Assembly: GCA_913041495.1 (NCBI GenBank)
Contig: CAJWHT010000011.1
Location: 1 to 56,615 of the forward strand
Length of the DNA stretch: 56,615 bases
Source of the DNA: an uncultured Desulfobacteraceae bacterium
GTDB taxonomy: Bacteria; Desulfobacterota; Desulfobacteria; Desulfobacterales; Desulfobacteraceae
Direction: 5' to 3'
The position numbers and the translations under genes are program-made. How positions within the stretch are numbered: position 1 is the first letter of the stretch; the number at the start of each line of letters is the position of its first letter. The notes under the pieces are model-generated. The model saw nothing but the letters and a program-made list of their open reading frames with translations. It was not told the DNA's origin and made no database searches. Positions 23,848 to 33,376 of this stretch are shown here, piece by piece.

Positions 23848-25851
23848 CTAGTTTAGGGTAAAACGGCCCATCATCCCGTCAAGACTTTTGGCCAGCTCGG
23901 TCAATTCCAGGGCACTGGTTCTGACCGAAAGGCCGCTTGTCTTCATTTCATCGGTGGACTGGCTGACCTGGCCGATATCGTCCGTCACCGCTGCAACAAA
24001 AACAGAGGTCTGGTTCACGTTATTGTTCACTTCCTGGACGCCTTCGGCCGCCTGGCTGACATTGCTGGATATTTCTCCGGTGGTGGCGGACTGCTCCTCG
24101 ATGGCCGTGGCTACGGAGGAAACGATGGTGTCTATTTCATTAATGATATCAACGATGGACCTGATGGCGTCTACGGATTCCCGGGTGGTGGCCTGGACCC
24201 CGGTGATCCGTTTGGATATCTCTGCGGTGGCCTCTGCCGTCTGATGGGCCAAGGCCTTGATTTCTCCGGCAACAACGTTGAAGCCTTTGCCGGCTTCTCC
24301 GGCCCGGGCAGCCTCAATGGTGGCGTTTAGGGCCAGCAGATTGGTCTGCTCCGAAATATCCGCGATGACCTCTGTCACCTTGCTGATTTCCATGGCGGCC
24401 CGGCCAAGCTCATCCACCTTGACGGAGACGTATTCGGCTTTTTTAACTGCATCTGCCGTTGTCTGGCTGCCCTTTGAGGTGTTCTGGGCGATTTCATTGA
24501 TGGTTGAGGACATCTCCTCGGCTGCCGCCACGATCATCTGGATATTGGCGGAGGTTTGTTCCGTGGCTGCGGCAACACTGTTCATATTTGTGGCCATCTC
24601 GTTGGCCGAGGATGCGACCTTGCTGGATTTCTCCGAGGTTTGCCCCGCACCTGCCGCCATCTGTTCAGAAATTGCAGACAGCCCTTCCGAGGAGGAGTTC
24701 AGCGTCCGGACGCCACTGTTGATATCCCGGAACATGTCAGACAGGCTGGATGTCATATGCTTCATGCTTGCGTAAACCCCGGTGGCGGATTTGCCGTTAC
24801 CGGTGAAGCTGACGGCCAGGTTGCCGTTGGCGATATTGTCGGCAATGTTTGCAATTTCAGCAGGGTCGCTGCCCAGCTGGGACATGACGCTTCGGGTGAT
24901 CAGCCACACGAACGACAGGGCAATCAGGACACCAGCCAGGCTGACGGCAACGATGGTGGATACCGCTTGACGGTTGGATGCCTGGAGTCTGGGCCCGATA
25001 TCATCCTGCACCTTTTTGATGTCCAGCTTGACGTCCTCGACATTTCCGGCGATGGCGGGGCCGATACGATCCAGGGTGTTTTCAATGATGTTGTTACGTT
25101 CAAATATGGTGGCGGTGAGATCGGCAAAGGCAGCAGCGTAGACCTTCTGGGATGTCACAACTTTTTCAAGAAGTTCGCGCCGGACCGGGTTCTGCAGTTC
25201 TCGGTCGAGGATGTCGGTATTGCCGGTCATCTTGGCGAATTCTTTTTGAACCCGGTCAACGTCCTTCTGGGCGTTGGTGTCCAGGAATTTCGCCATGTAC
25301 AGCCGTGCCAGCAGCAGATGTTTCATGGCAAGGCCCGTGTAGTATGACGCGGTCAGATCACCGTCGTCATTTGCGGAGACCATGATGTCGGTGAGGGCGT
25401 TTTCCATGATAGGGCCGTTCACGTCCAGCACCTCTTTGACCAGTTTATTTCGCTGGTTTTTAAAGGCAATGACCTTTTCAAACCCCTGGCGGTAGTCGGC
25501 CAGGGCGGTTTCCACCTCATCAATTTTTTTAGCACGCTCCGGTGCCTGGATTTCCTCCTGGGCCCGGGCCTGGAACTCTGCCATTTTTTCCCAGCGGGTA
25601 TTAAAGGTGTCCAGGGCGTTGTCACTTCCTGAAATCAGAAAATCCTTCACACTCATGCGGACGATCAGCATATTGGCCTGGAGCCGCCCGGCGAGGTTGG
25701 TGTCCCTTGCCATTTCCCGGTATCCGGTGAATCCTTTTGATGCATGGTTCAATGCGTAGAACCCCACGGATGAAACCACGAGCATCAGCACGATCACCCC
25801 GCCGAATCCGGCCAGTAATTTATTCTTCAGTGATAAGTTTTTAATGGACAT
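23848..25851 (-). CDS. Methyl-accepting chemotaxis protein
   Basis: A 667-residue chemoreceptor of the inner membrane. A first membrane helix ([21 protein letters not shown]) is followed by a long, all-helical periplasmic sensor of ~250 residues resembling the HBM type, a second helix ([17 protein letters not shown]), a HAMP-like segment and the cytoplasmic coiled coil. The signalling tip is intact: [18 protein letters not shown] and [20 protein letters not shown]. Several Glu/Gln-rich stretches around it are methylation sites. HBM receptors sense organic acids or aromatics. Its location between two TRAP uptake operons suggests chemotaxis toward the imported compound. The ligand is not known. 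Confidence 0.93.
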   Translation of the reverse strand: MSIKNLSLKNKLLAGFGGVIVLMLVVSSVGFYALNHASKGFTGYREMARDTNLAGRLQANMLIVRMSVKDFLISGSDNALDTFNTRWEKMAEFQARAQEEIQAPERAKKIDEVETALADYRQGFEKVIAFKNQRNKLVKEVLDVNGPIMENALTDIMVSANDDGDLTASYYTGLAMKHLLLARLYMAKFLDTNAQKDVDRVQKEFAKMTGNTDILDRELQNPVRRELLEKVVTSQKVYAAAFADLTATIFERNNIIENTLDRIGPAIAGNVEDVKLDIKKVQDDIGPRLQASNRQAVSTIVAVSLAGVLIALSFVWLITRSVMSQLGSDPAEIANIADNIANGNLAVSFTGNGKSATGVYASMKHMTSSLSDMFRDINSGVRTLNSSSEGLSAISEQMAAGAGQTSEKSSKVASSANEMATNMNSVAAATEQTSANIQMIVAAAEEMSSTINEIAQNTSKGSQTTADAVKKAEYVSVKVDELGRAAMEISKVTEVIADISEQTNLLALNATIEAARAGEAGKGFNVVAGEIKALAHQTAEATAEISKRITGVQATTRESVDAIRSIVDIINEIDTIVSSVATAIEEQSATTGEISSNVSQAAEGVQEVNNNVNQTSVFVAAVTDDIGQVSQSTDEMKTSGLSVRTSALELTELAKSLDGMMGRFTLN

Positions 25852-26243
25852 AACGCCTCCGCTATTATTTCATTTTATTTGTATTTGTCTTGGAAAGAAT
25901 CGGTTCCATTATGCTCTTAGCAAGTTAAATGCCAGTCTGTTGGTGGCCTGGTTTTTACTTTTGATAACAGTATGTTATGGTTTATGTGTGAGGTTTTATG
26001 ACCTGCTCTTCTTTGCGTTCATCCCCATCTGTTTTGAGATACAAAAGTGTTTTTTTGTTTTGCAAAACTCAAGTTGCACGGGAACGCGTGATTTTGTGAC
26101 TTTGGGGGACCTTAAGTCATGGCCCGGGCGTTGCACCCAAGGCTTGACTAAAAAGGGCAGTTTGCATACATAGGTCAGATTGTGCGGCGTGCACAGGTGA
26201 TGTGAAAAATGCAAAATGTCCCGAAACCCTTAAAGGAGGGGTC
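25852..26243. promoter_or_regulatory. Intergenic region between chemoreceptor and second TRAP operon
   Basis: A 392-bp gap between divergent genes. The left 200 bp are AT-rich and should hold the chemoreceptor promoter. The right part contains the sigma-54 promoter at 26120-26135. An open frame across it (25844-26173) lacks a ribosome-binding site and protein-like composition, so I do not call a gene. Sites for a sigma-54 activator would be expected about 100-200 bp upstream of 26120, but no clear palindrome was identified. Confidence 0.55.
26120..26135 (+). promoter_or_regulatory. Sigma-54 promoter for the second TRAP operon
   Basis: TGGCCCGGGCGTTGCA matches the sigma-54 consensus TGGCAC-G-N4-TTGCW with a single mismatch at the fifth base, and the -24 GG and -12 GC are exactly 10 bp apart. 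Transcription would start near 26146, about 100 bp before the dctP ATG at 26244. It implies control by a sigma-54 enhancer-binding activator, which is not encoded in this window: the two-component regulator nearby lacks the AAA+ domain. Confidence 0.75.
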
Positions 26244-27233
26244 ATGATAGAGAGATGGAAAACGTGGGTTGTCGTTGCTGCGGTATTTTTGATACTCGTC
26301 GGAGGTCCGGCGTTTGCCAAAACCACCACCATTAAGCTGGGGGTGGTGACCAAGCCGGGATCGGCCCAGAACATTGTTGCAGAGAAGTTCAAGTCCCTGG
26401 TTGAGGCGCGGTCCGGCGGGGCCTATAAGGTAAAGATCTACCATTCGGCCTCCCTGGGGAATGAGACCGAGATTCTCCAGCAGATCCAGATGGGCACCAT
26501 TCACATGGGGGTGATCACGGGCGGGCCCTTTGATACCTTTGATCCCATCGTCCGGGTGATCAACTATCCCTTCCTGTTCAAAGACCACGCCCAGGTGGAT
26601 GAAATCCTTGACGGGCCGCTGGGGGCGCAGATCCTGGCAAGCCTTGAAACATCGGGTTTCAAGGGGCTTTGCTTTTCTGAGAACGGTTTTCGAAACCTGA
26701 CCAACAACCGGCGGGCCGTCACCGGACCGGACCAGGTGGCGGGCTTGAAGATCCGGGTGATGTCCTCTGCCCTGCACAAGGCCATCTGGCAGAGCCTGGG
26801 GGCCAATCCCACCCCCATGCCCTGGCCCATCTATACGGAGCTGGAACAGGGTGTCATCGACGGGCAGGAAAATCCCCTCTGGGTCATGGAGGTGTACAAG
26901 TTTTATGAGATCCAGAAACACATGACCCTGACCCGTCACGTGTATTCCTCCCATATTGATGTGGCAAGCCTGCGCTGGTTCAACAAACTGTCCAAAGCGG
27001 ACCAGTCCATGATCGAAGCCGCCATCAAAGAGGCGGCGAAATTCCAGCGCAAGGACAACCGGGAGAAAAACGCCGGCCGTCTGGCCCTGCTCAAAGAAAA
27101 AGGGATGCAGGTGGTGGAAACGCCGGATGTGGCGGCATTCCGCGCAAAGGTATCCGGGCTGAAAAATATGGATCTCTATGCCGATCCCCGGGTCCAGGAT
27201 CTGCTGAACCGGATTCTTGAGGCGGTGAAATAG
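26244..27233 (+). CDS. dctP: TRAP transporter substrate-binding protein (system 2)
   Basis: A 329-residue periplasmic DctP protein. Residues 1-25 form a signal peptide (MIERWK, then VVVAAVFLILVG, ending GPAFA). The mature protein has IKLGVVTKPGSAQNIVAEKF, YHSASLGNETEILQQIQMG, the AGLKIRVMSS strand and the LEQGVIDGQENPL segment typical of C4-dicarboxylate or related carboxylate binders. AAAGGAGG lies 7 bp before ATG 26244; the frame is open from 26202 but without a signal. Arg in LKIRV likely forms the carboxylate salt bridge. It is transcribed from a sigma-54-type promoter with DctQ and DctM. Confidence 0.93.
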   Translation: MIERWKTWVVVAAVFLILVGGPAFAKTTTIKLGVVTKPGSAQNIVAEKFKSLVEARSGGAYKVKIYHSASLGNETEILQQIQMGTIHMGVITGGPFDTFDPIVRVINYPFLFKDHAQVDEILDGPLGAQILASLETSGFKGLCFSENGFRNLTNNRRAVTGPDQVAGLKIRVMSSALHKAIWQSLGANPTPMPWPIYTELEQGVIDGQENPLWVMEVYKFYEIQKHMTLTRHVYSSHIDVASLRWFNKLSKADQSMIEAAIKEAAKFQRKDNREKNAGRLALLKEKGMQVVETPDVAAFRAKVSGLKNMDLYADPRVQDLLNRILEAVK

Positions 27234-27251
27234 GGCGGGCCGCCTGTTTCT

Positions 27252-27791
27252 ATGCGAACGTTTCTGAATTCTTTCAGCCGAAGGCTGAACCGCCGGGTTC
27301 AGGCCCTGGTTTGCGCCATGGGGATGGCCATGGCCGTCATCGTGGCTGTGCAGGTATTCTGCCGGTACGTGCTGAATCATTCCCTGTTCTGGTCAGAGGA
27401 ACTGGCCCGGTTGATCCTGGTGTGGCTGACCTTTCTCGGGGCCACAGTGGCCTACTACCATAGGGCGCATCCCGGGGTGGACGGACTGTACCGCAGGTTG
27501 ACGCCGGTCTGGCAGAAGGGGGCGGCATTGCTCACCCATGCTGCCGGACTGGCCCTTTTTTCGGTGATGATCGTCAGTGGGATGCAGTTTGCCTGGTTTG
27601 TCCGCCTTCAGATCACCCCGGCCCTGAACCTGCCCAAGTGGGTGATCATGGCGGTGGTGCCGGTGGCAGGTGTGATTTTCACGGTCCATGTGCTGGCATT
27701 TATCGGGCAGACCCTGGCCGCCGATGTGAACGGACCTGATGTAAGCGCCCCGGATGGAGAAGGCCCGGATGAGAAAGGGCAGGGACGATGA
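27252..27791 (+). CDS. dctQ: TRAP transporter small membrane subunit (system 2)
   Basis: A 179-residue DctQ subunit with four membrane helices and the family signature FCRYVLNHSLFWSEELARLILVWLTFLGA. The last ~25 residues are acidic and hydrophilic (DGEGPDEKGQ). It starts 18 bp after dctP and overlaps dctM by 4 bp (ATGA), so the two membrane subunits are translationally coupled. It works as part of the Na+-coupled uptake complex. Confidence 0.9.
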   Translation: MRTFLNSFSRRLNRRVQALVCAMGMAMAVIVAVQVFCRYVLNHSLFWSEELARLILVWLTFLGATVAYYHRAHPGVDGLYRRLTPVWQKGAALLTHAAGLALFSVMIVSGMQFAWFVRLQITPALNLPKWVIMAVVPVAGVIFTVHVLAFIGQTLAADVNGPDVSAPDGEGPDEKGQGR

Positions 27792-29071
27792 CCACTGAAA
27801 TCCTCATCCTTGCCCTGTTTTTTTTGTTCATGATCAACACCCCCATTGCCGTGGCCATCGGGACGGCTTCCCTGGCGGCGATCCTGGTGCAGGGGGATTT
27901 TTCCCTGATGATGGTGATCCAGCGGATGGTGGCGGGAACGGATTCCTTTCATCTCATGGCCGTGCCCCTGTTCATGTATGCCGGGACCATCATGGAAAAG
28001 GGGGGGATTTCCCAGCGGCTCATCGACTTTGCCAATGCCCTGACGGGGTGGCTTCCGGGCGGCTTGGCCGCCGTGTCCATTGTTTCTGCCATGTTTTTTG
28101 CCGGAATTTCCGGCTCTGCCGCGGCAGATGCGGCGGCCGTGGGGGCGGTGCTGATACCGGCCATGAAACGGTCGGGCTATCCTTCTGACTTCTCCGCGGC
28201 GGTGCAGGCCTCGGGGGGCTCTCTCGGGGTGGTGATACCGCCGTCCATTCCCATGATTATTTTTGGCTTTCTCACCGGAGCCAGCATCAGCCGGCTGTTT
28301 GCCGCCGGCATCCTGCCCGGGCTGCTGATCGGGGTTTCCCTGATCGGGATGTCCACCCTCATCGCCTGGAAGAACGGATATGCCCCCCACACCCGGTTTT
28401 CTTTCGGGCAGATATCCCTGACTTTCCGCCGGGCGGTCCTGGCCCTGGGGGCGCCGGTGATTATCCTTGGCGGAATACTTTTCGGGGTGTTCACGGCCAC
28501 GGAATCTGCGGCCGTGGCCGTGGTGTATGCCCTATTTATTTCCATGGCCGTGTACCGGGAAATCGGGGTGAAGGATCTGTTTCCCATCTTCGGCAAAGCT
28601 TCCATCACGGCCTCGGTGGTGATGTTCATCATTGCCACGGCATCGGTGTTTTCGTGGATTGCGGCCATCGAGGATATCCCGGCCACCCTGGCAGGCGGCC
28701 TTTTGGGCATTACGGACAACCCCACCCTGCTGCTTCTGCTGGTCAACCTGGTGCTGCTCACAGCGGGAATATTCGTGGAAACCACCGCCGCCCTGATTCT
28801 TCTTGTCCCCATGATCACGGCCATGGTCCCCGCCCTGGGCATCGACCTGATCCAACTGGGCATCATTGTGGTGGCCAATCTGGCCATCGGCATGCTCACC
28901 CCGCCCATGGGGATCTGTCTGATCGTTTCCGCCTCCATTTCCGGGGACAGCATCGGCCGTGTGAGCCGGCGTGTGATCCCCTTTCTGCTGGTGCTGGTGG
29001 CGGACCTTATGATCATCACCTTCTATCCGCCGCTGACCATGTGGCTGGCGGCGCTTATCGGATCGTCATAG
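27788..29071 (+). CDS. dctM: TRAP transporter large permease (system 2)
   Basis: A 427-residue DctM permease of normal length. It shows LFMINTPIAVAIGTASLAAI, VAGTDSFHLMAVPLFMYAG, GISGSAAADAAAVGAVLIP, SGGSLGVVIPPSIPMIIFG and NLAIGMLTPPMGICLIVS in the family order, with about twelve hydrophobic segments. Unlike the system 1 permease it has no low-complexity loop insert. It is followed by a histidine kinase gene after 116 bp, so expression or signalling may be linked to this transporter. Confidence 0.93.
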   Translation: MTTEILILALFFLFMINTPIAVAIGTASLAAILVQGDFSLMMVIQRMVAGTDSFHLMAVPLFMYAGTIMEKGGISQRLIDFANALTGWLPGGLAAVSIVSAMFFAGISGSAAADAAAVGAVLIPAMKRSGYPSDFSAAVQASGGSLGVVIPPSIPMIIFGFLTGASISRLFAAGILPGLLIGVSLIGMSTLIAWKNGYAPHTRFSFGQISLTFRRAVLALGAPVIILGGILFGVFTATESAAVAVVYALFISMAVYREIGVKDLFPIFGKASITASVVMFIIATASVFSWIAAIEDIPATLAGGLLGITDNPTLLLLLVNLVLLTAGIFVETTAALILLVPMITAMVPALGIDLIQLGIIVVANLAIGMLTPPMGICLIVSASISGDSIGRVSRRVIPFLLVLVADLMIITFYPPLTMWLAALIGSS

Positions 29072-29187
29072 CCGGTCCTGCCTTACAAACCCATACAATT
29101 TTGGTCTGGTATTACGGTTTTTTTGCTGATAAGGTGGCCGCGTAACCGTCAAGAAGTACGGAAAGGCAAGGCAGGTTGAGGAGGGCG

Positions 29188-30234
29188 ATGCAGGACATGG
29201 ATCCGGTTGAACGGGCTGAAAAGATCATCGACGACACCTATATCCGGTACAAGACCATATTTGAAAATACCGGCACCGCCACTATTCTCATTGAAAACGA
29301 TATGACCATCTCCATGGTCAACTCCGAACTCACCCGCATTTCAGGCATTGAAAAGTCCCGTATCCAGGGGAAAATGAAGTTTTACGAGCTTATCGACGAG
29401 GCAGACCGGGAACGGGTGATCGCCTACCACCACCTGCGGCGGGAAGCACCTGAAAAGGCCCCGAGAAATTATCCTTGCAGGCTAACCATGGGGGATGGTG
29501 ACATCCGGGAATGCATTCTCACCGTGGCCCTGATCCAGGGGACACGACAGAGTGTGGCCTCCATTACCGACATGTCCAAGCAAAAGCGACTGGAACGGGA
29601 GATCTCCCGGATTGCCGAGGAAGAACGGCGGCAGATGGGGCAGATCCTCCACGATGACCTGGGGTCCCACCTGGCCGGTGTGGAAGCCATGTCTTCCCTG
29701 CTGGCGGCCCGCCTGGAAAAACAGGGCCATGGGGATGCAGAACTGGCCGGGGAAATCCGTACCCTGGTGAACCAGGCCATCGAAAAGACACGGGCCATGG
29801 TCCGGGGCCTGCTGCCGGTGAACCTGGCAGACGCAGGTTTCATGAATGCGGTAAAACGGTTTGCCGGCGAGGTGGAAACGGCCTTTGACCTGCCCTGCCG
29901 GATCAGGGGCGAAACAGGTGCCATACGGTTTTCCAACACCTCTGCGCTCACCCATGTCTACTATATCATCCGGGAAGCGGTGAACAATGCGGCAAAGCAC
30001 AGCAGGCCGTCGGGCATCGATATCTGTTTTGACCGGGATGAAGATGACATGGTGGTGGATATCCGGGACGACGGAAAAGGATTGAACGCCGGGGGCGTGC
30101 CGGATCAAAAAGGTGTCGGACTCACCATCATGCAGCACCGGGCCGATTTGATCGGCGCCCGGCTTGACATCAGAAACACCCCTGAAGGAGGAACACGCGT
30201 TCGGTGCAGAATCGGAAAAAAATATTTATCGTAG
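29188..30234 (+). CDS. PAS-domain sensor histidine kinase (NarX/DegS type)
   Basis: A ~348-residue cytoplasmic histidine kinase without membrane segments. Residues ~20-125 form a PAS domain (TIFENTGTATILIENDMTIS and the SGIEKSRIQGK loop). The HisKA_3 dimerisation domain contains the phospho-acceptor His155 in RRQMGQILHDDLGSHLAG. The ATPase part has the N box REAVNNAAKHS, G1 DIRDDGKGL and G2 GVGLTIMQHRADLIGA. The start is ambiguous: ATG 29188 is only 3 bp from AGGAGG, ATG 29197 is 12 bp away, and a TTG at 29176 is also in frame. It overlaps the response regulator by 31 bp. It probably senses a cytosolic signal linked to TRAP uptake. Confidence 0.9.
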   Translation: MQDMDPVERAEKIIDDTYIRYKTIFENTGTATILIENDMTISMVNSELTRISGIEKSRIQGKMKFYELIDEADRERVIAYHHLRREAPEKAPRNYPCRLTMGDGDIRECILTVALIQGTRQSVASITDMSKQKRLEREISRIAEEERRQMGQILHDDLGSHLAGVEAMSSLLAARLEKQGHGDAELAGEIRTLVNQAIEKTRAMVRGLLPVNLADAGFMNAVKRFAGEVETAFDLPCRIRGETGAIRFSNTSALTHVYYIIREAVNNAAKHSRPSGIDICFDRDEDDMVVDIRDDGKGLNAGGVPDQKGVGLTIMQHRADLIGARLDIRNTPEGGTRVRCRIGKKYLS

Positions 30235-30857
30235 ATGACCATCCGGTCTTTCGCAAGGGATTGGCACAGCTCATCAACGAAGAGGAAGACCTGACGGTGG
30301 TGGGAGAGGCGGAAAGCGTCTCCGAGGCCATTGAGGCCATCGAGGATGTGGGGCCCGATCTGGCCATCGTGGACATCACCTTAAAGGACCGCTCCGGTAT
30401 GGATCTTATCGAATATCTGCGGGAGCACCGCCCGAACCTGCCCATCCTGGTGATATCCATGCACGATGAGTCGCTATATGCGGAACGGGTTCTCAGGGCC
30501 GGCGCCTTGGGGTATATCACCAAGCAGGAGATGACCGCCGATGTGGTCCTGGCCGTGCGCCAGGTCCTTTGGGGGAAACGCTACCTGTCGGCGAAGATGG
30601 TGGATGCCCTGCTGGGAAAGATGATGAGCGGCAGAACCACCGGCGGGGACAACCCCGTGGATGTCCTGTCCAATAGGGAACTGGAAGTGTTTCAGCTCAT
30701 CGGCCGGGGGTTCAAACGCGGAGAGATCGCCGGCATGCTCAGCCTGAGTGTTAAAACCATCGGTACCTACCACGAAAGCATTAAAAAGAAAATGCATCTT
30801 GGCACCGCCAGCGAGCTGATGAAACATGCCGTAACCTGGGTGCAGAATCATCAGTAA
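30204..30857 (+). CDS. NarL/FixJ-family response regulator
   Basis: A 217-residue response regulator. The receiver domain has the acidic pair in FIVDDHP, the phospho-acceptor Asp57 in IVDITL, and the switch and lysine region up to GYITKQEM. The C-terminal LuxR-type helix-turn-helix runs LSNRELEVFQLIGRGFKRGEIAGML to SVKTIGTYHESIKKKM. The likely start is GTG 30204 inside the kinase gene (31-bp overlap), so both partners are co-translated. It should activate or repress sigma-70 promoters, perhaps those of the neighbouring acetyl-CoA hydrolase or TRAP genes. It cannot act as a sigma-54 activator because no AAA+ domain is present. Confidence 0.93.
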   Translation: MQNRKKIFIVDDHPVFRKGLAQLINEEEDLTVVGEAESVSEAIEAIEDVGPDLAIVDITLKDRSGMDLIEYLREHRPNLPILVISMHDESLYAERVLRAGALGYITKQEMTADVVLAVRQVLWGKRYLSAKMVDALLGKMMSGRTTGGDNPVDVLSNRELEVFQLIGRGFKRGEIAGMLSLSVKTIGTYHESIKKKMHLGTASELMKHAVTWVQNHQ

Positions 30858-31152
30858 AATTTCACAGTGAAGGGCTTGAAATTCAGTTATACTTGAGGTA
30901 TAAAAGCCTCTTTCTCATTGGGCTCTGCTGCCGTGGAACCCGTGGAACCCCTGCAAAATACATCATTTAGAAGTTGTTCGGCCTTTATAGGTCTTTTACC
31001 TATGTCAAAACCGGTGTTGCGCCGGATGAAAAAACAGTCGTTAAATGATTGTAAACCCTGTTCACCTCCGTTAGAACAATCCCGTTCTGTGTTAGCGGTT
31101 GATTAAATTATAACCATCGGGTCATGACACCTGGGGAAAGGGGTTGGTAGTG
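30858..31152 (+). promoter_or_regulatory. Regulatory gap upstream of the acetyl-CoA hydrolase gene
   Basis: This 295-bp gap holds several symmetric elements: AATTTCA/TGAAATT (30858-30883) just after the response regulator stop, and ATAGGT-CTTTT-ACCTAT (30987-31003), a perfect 6-bp palindrome that could be an operator. It is more A+T-rich than the genes. No convincing -35/-10 pair was found; TTGATT with TATAAC near 31098-31115 is only a weak candidate. No gene is seen. Confidence 0.4.
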
Positions 31153-33312
31153 ATGGGGAAAGCAGACTATGTCAATGATGTTGAAGTTTGTGTGGATCGT
31201 ATTCTTGACACCGTGGGGCGTAAAATCGTATTCGGCATGCCCCTGGCACTAGGGAAGCCCAACCATCTGGCCAATGCCCTCTATCTTCGGGCCAAAAACA
31301 ACCCGGCCATTGACCTGACCATCATCACGGCGCTGTCCCTTGAAAAACCGGCCCCCTCGTCCATCCTGGAAGCCCGCCTGTTGGATCCCATCGTAAAACG
31401 GATCTGGGACGGGTTTGTGGAATTCGAGTACATGAAGGACCTGCGCAAGAACAAGGTCCCGCCCAACGTACAGATCAAGGAGTTCTTCACCAAAGCCGGC
31501 GGTTATCTCAATACCCCCCACGCCCAGCAGAACTATATCTCCACCAACTACACCCATGCGATCCGGGATCTTTTGGACAACGGCCTTAACGTCATCGGCA
31601 ACCTGATTGCCCCTCATCCCTCAGGCGATAGGGGAACGGTTTCCATGAGCTGCAACCCCGACCTGCCTCTGGAAGGTTTTGCCAAGATGATGGAACAGCG
31701 GAAAAACGGGGCGAAAAACGTGATCATCGGGCAGTTGAACGCCAACCTGCCCTACATGTACGGGGATGCGGTGATGGATGCCGGCATATACGACATGATT
31801 TTGGATGATCCGGCCTACGATTTCCCCCTGTTCTCAGTGCCCAAGGCTGCCGTGGCCCCGGCCGACCATATGATCGGTCTCAACGTTTCCTCCCTGATCC
31901 GGGACAACGGTACCCTGCAGATCGGTATCGGCTCCCTGGGAGACGCCATCGCCTCCGCCATGATCATGCGCCACAAACATAACGAATCTTACCAGGACGC
32001 CCTTGACACCTTCAACGTCAAGGGTCGTTACAATGGCCTCATTGACAAGATCGGCGGCACCGGCACGTTTGACAAAGGGATGTACGGCGCCACGGAAATG
32101 CTGGTGGACGTATTTTTGCAGCTTTACAAAAACGACATCCTCAAACGCAAAGTTTACGACCATGCCGGCATCCAAGAGATGCTGAACAAAGATCTTATCA
32201 CCGAAGAGATTCCGGCAGATATCCTGGATATCCTGCTGAACCAGAAAATCATCGGTGAGCACTTGAACAAGGCAGACTTCCGCCTGCTGATGAAGTACGG
32301 CATCATCCAAGGCCCCTTTGAATTCATGGACGGCAGCATCCTTCACGACGGCAAGCGCTATTCCACAGACCTGGGCGATGCCGCCACCCGCGAACTTCTG
32401 GAAAAATCCTTAGGAGACCGCCTGAAAGAGGGCGTGATATGCCACGGCGCATTTTTCATCGGGCCAAAGGATTTTTACGATACCCTGAACAACATGCCCG
32501 AAGAGGAACGCAAGCTTTTCTCCATGACCGGCGTGGATGTGGTAAACCAACTCTACGGAAACGAACGGCTTAAATCCCTCCAGCGCAAGGATGGTCGGTT
32601 TGTCAATGCCGGCATGATGGCAACCCTTTTAGGGGCAGTGGTCTCCGACGGCCTTGAAAGCGGCAACATCGTTTCCGGTGTGGGGGGGCAATACAACTTT
32701 GTCTCCATGGCCCATGCCCTGGAGGACGGCCGCCTGATCATGATGATCCGCGCCACGAAAAAATCCAAGGGCAAGATCTCCTCAAACATCGTATTCAACT
32801 ACGGCCATACCACCATCCCCAGGCATTTGCGGGATATCGTGGTCACCGAATACGGCATCGCCGACCTGAGGGGCAAATGCGACCAGGATGTCATCAAGGA
32901 GATGCTGAAGATTGCCGATTCCAGATTCCAGGACGAGTTGCTGGACCAGGCCAAGAAGGCCGGCAAAATTCCTGCGGACTATACCATCCCGGAAATGTAC
33001 CGGAACAACACCCCGGCCCGACTCAACAGCCTGATCTCCCCCTTCAAAGCCCAGGGCTTTTTCCAGGACTTTCCCTTCGGCACGGACTACACCCACGAGG
33101 AAGTCACCCTGGCCCGGGCCCTCAAAGGCCTCAAAGACAAGGTGGCCACCAAAAAGTACCGCACCGTTGCCGGTATCGTTCGCCATTTCTTCGGCAAACC
33201 GCCGGCAAGCATCCAGCCCATGCTGCGGCGCATGAAGCTGGACACCACAGGGTGTATAAGGGACCGGGCACTGCGGGCGGCTGTGGTGTATGCCCTCCGG
33301 GAGAGCAACTGA
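31153..33312 (+). CDS. Acetyl-CoA hydrolase / CoA-transferase family protein (long form)
   Basis: A 719-residue member of the acetyl-CoA hydrolase/transferase family, which moves CoA between acyl groups or hydrolyses it through a glutamyl-CoA thioester. The C-terminal half has VGGQYNFVSMAHALEDGR, TIPRHLRDIVVTEYGIADLR and the glycine-rich IGIGSLGDAIASAM. The catalytic glutamate is likely the one in GMYGATEMLVD. Ordinary family members have 430-550 residues; the extra length is in a middle region (about residues 330-450) and at the C-terminus. Start candidates are TTG 31144, GTG 31150 and ATG 31153; ATG is 9 bp from AAGGGG. It could activate an imported acid with acetyl-CoA as donor. Confidence 0.88.
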   Translation: MGKADYVNDVEVCVDRILDTVGRKIVFGMPLALGKPNHLANALYLRAKNNPAIDLTIITALSLEKPAPSSILEARLLDPIVKRIWDGFVEFEYMKDLRKNKVPPNVQIKEFFTKAGGYLNTPHAQQNYISTNYTHAIRDLLDNGLNVIGNLIAPHPSGDRGTVSMSCNPDLPLEGFAKMMEQRKNGAKNVIIGQLNANLPYMYGDAVMDAGIYDMILDDPAYDFPLFSVPKAAVAPADHMIGLNVSSLIRDNGTLQIGIGSLGDAIASAMIMRHKHNESYQDALDTFNVKGRYNGLIDKIGGTGTFDKGMYGATEMLVDVFLQLYKNDILKRKVYDHAGIQEMLNKDLITEEIPADILDILLNQKIIGEHLNKADFRLLMKYGIIQGPFEFMDGSILHDGKRYSTDLGDAATRELLEKSLGDRLKEGVICHGAFFIGPKDFYDTLNNMPEEERKLFSMTGVDVVNQLYGNERLKSLQRKDGRFVNAGMMATLLGAVVSDGLESGNIVSGVGGQYNFVSMAHALEDGRLIMMIRATKKSKGKISSNIVFNYGHTTIPRHLRDIVVTEYGIADLRGKCDQDVIKEMLKIADSRFQDELLDQAKKAGKIPADYTIPEMYRNNTPARLNSLISPFKAQGFFQDFPFGTDYTHEEVTLARALKGLKDKVATKKYRTVAGIVRHFFGKPPASIQPMLRRMKLDTTGCIRDRALRAAVVYALRESN

Positions 33313-33339
33313 TACGATCTGTTTTTAGATGATTTTTTT

Positions 33340-33376
33340 CCGCCCGGCACCGAAAAATGCCGGGCGGTTTTGTTTT
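33340..33376 (+). terminator. Rho-independent terminator after the acetyl-CoA hydrolase gene
   Basis: CCGCCCGGCA (33340-33349) pairs with TGCCGGGCGG (33358-33367), loop CCGAAAAA, followed by TTTTGTTTT (33368-33376). Direction is rightward. Its T-tract overlaps the stop codon of the leftward methyltransferase gene, so the two converging units end on top of each other. Confidence 0.93.

Noticed and set aside
25844-26173. Open frame of 109 aa between the chemoreceptor and TRAP genes
   Set aside because: No ribosome-binding site, atypical composition, and it covers the sigma-54 promoter region.
30930-30957. Repeated CGTGGAACCC as a promoter or iteron
   Set aside because: Only two partly overlapping copies; no promoter spacing and no replication genes nearby.
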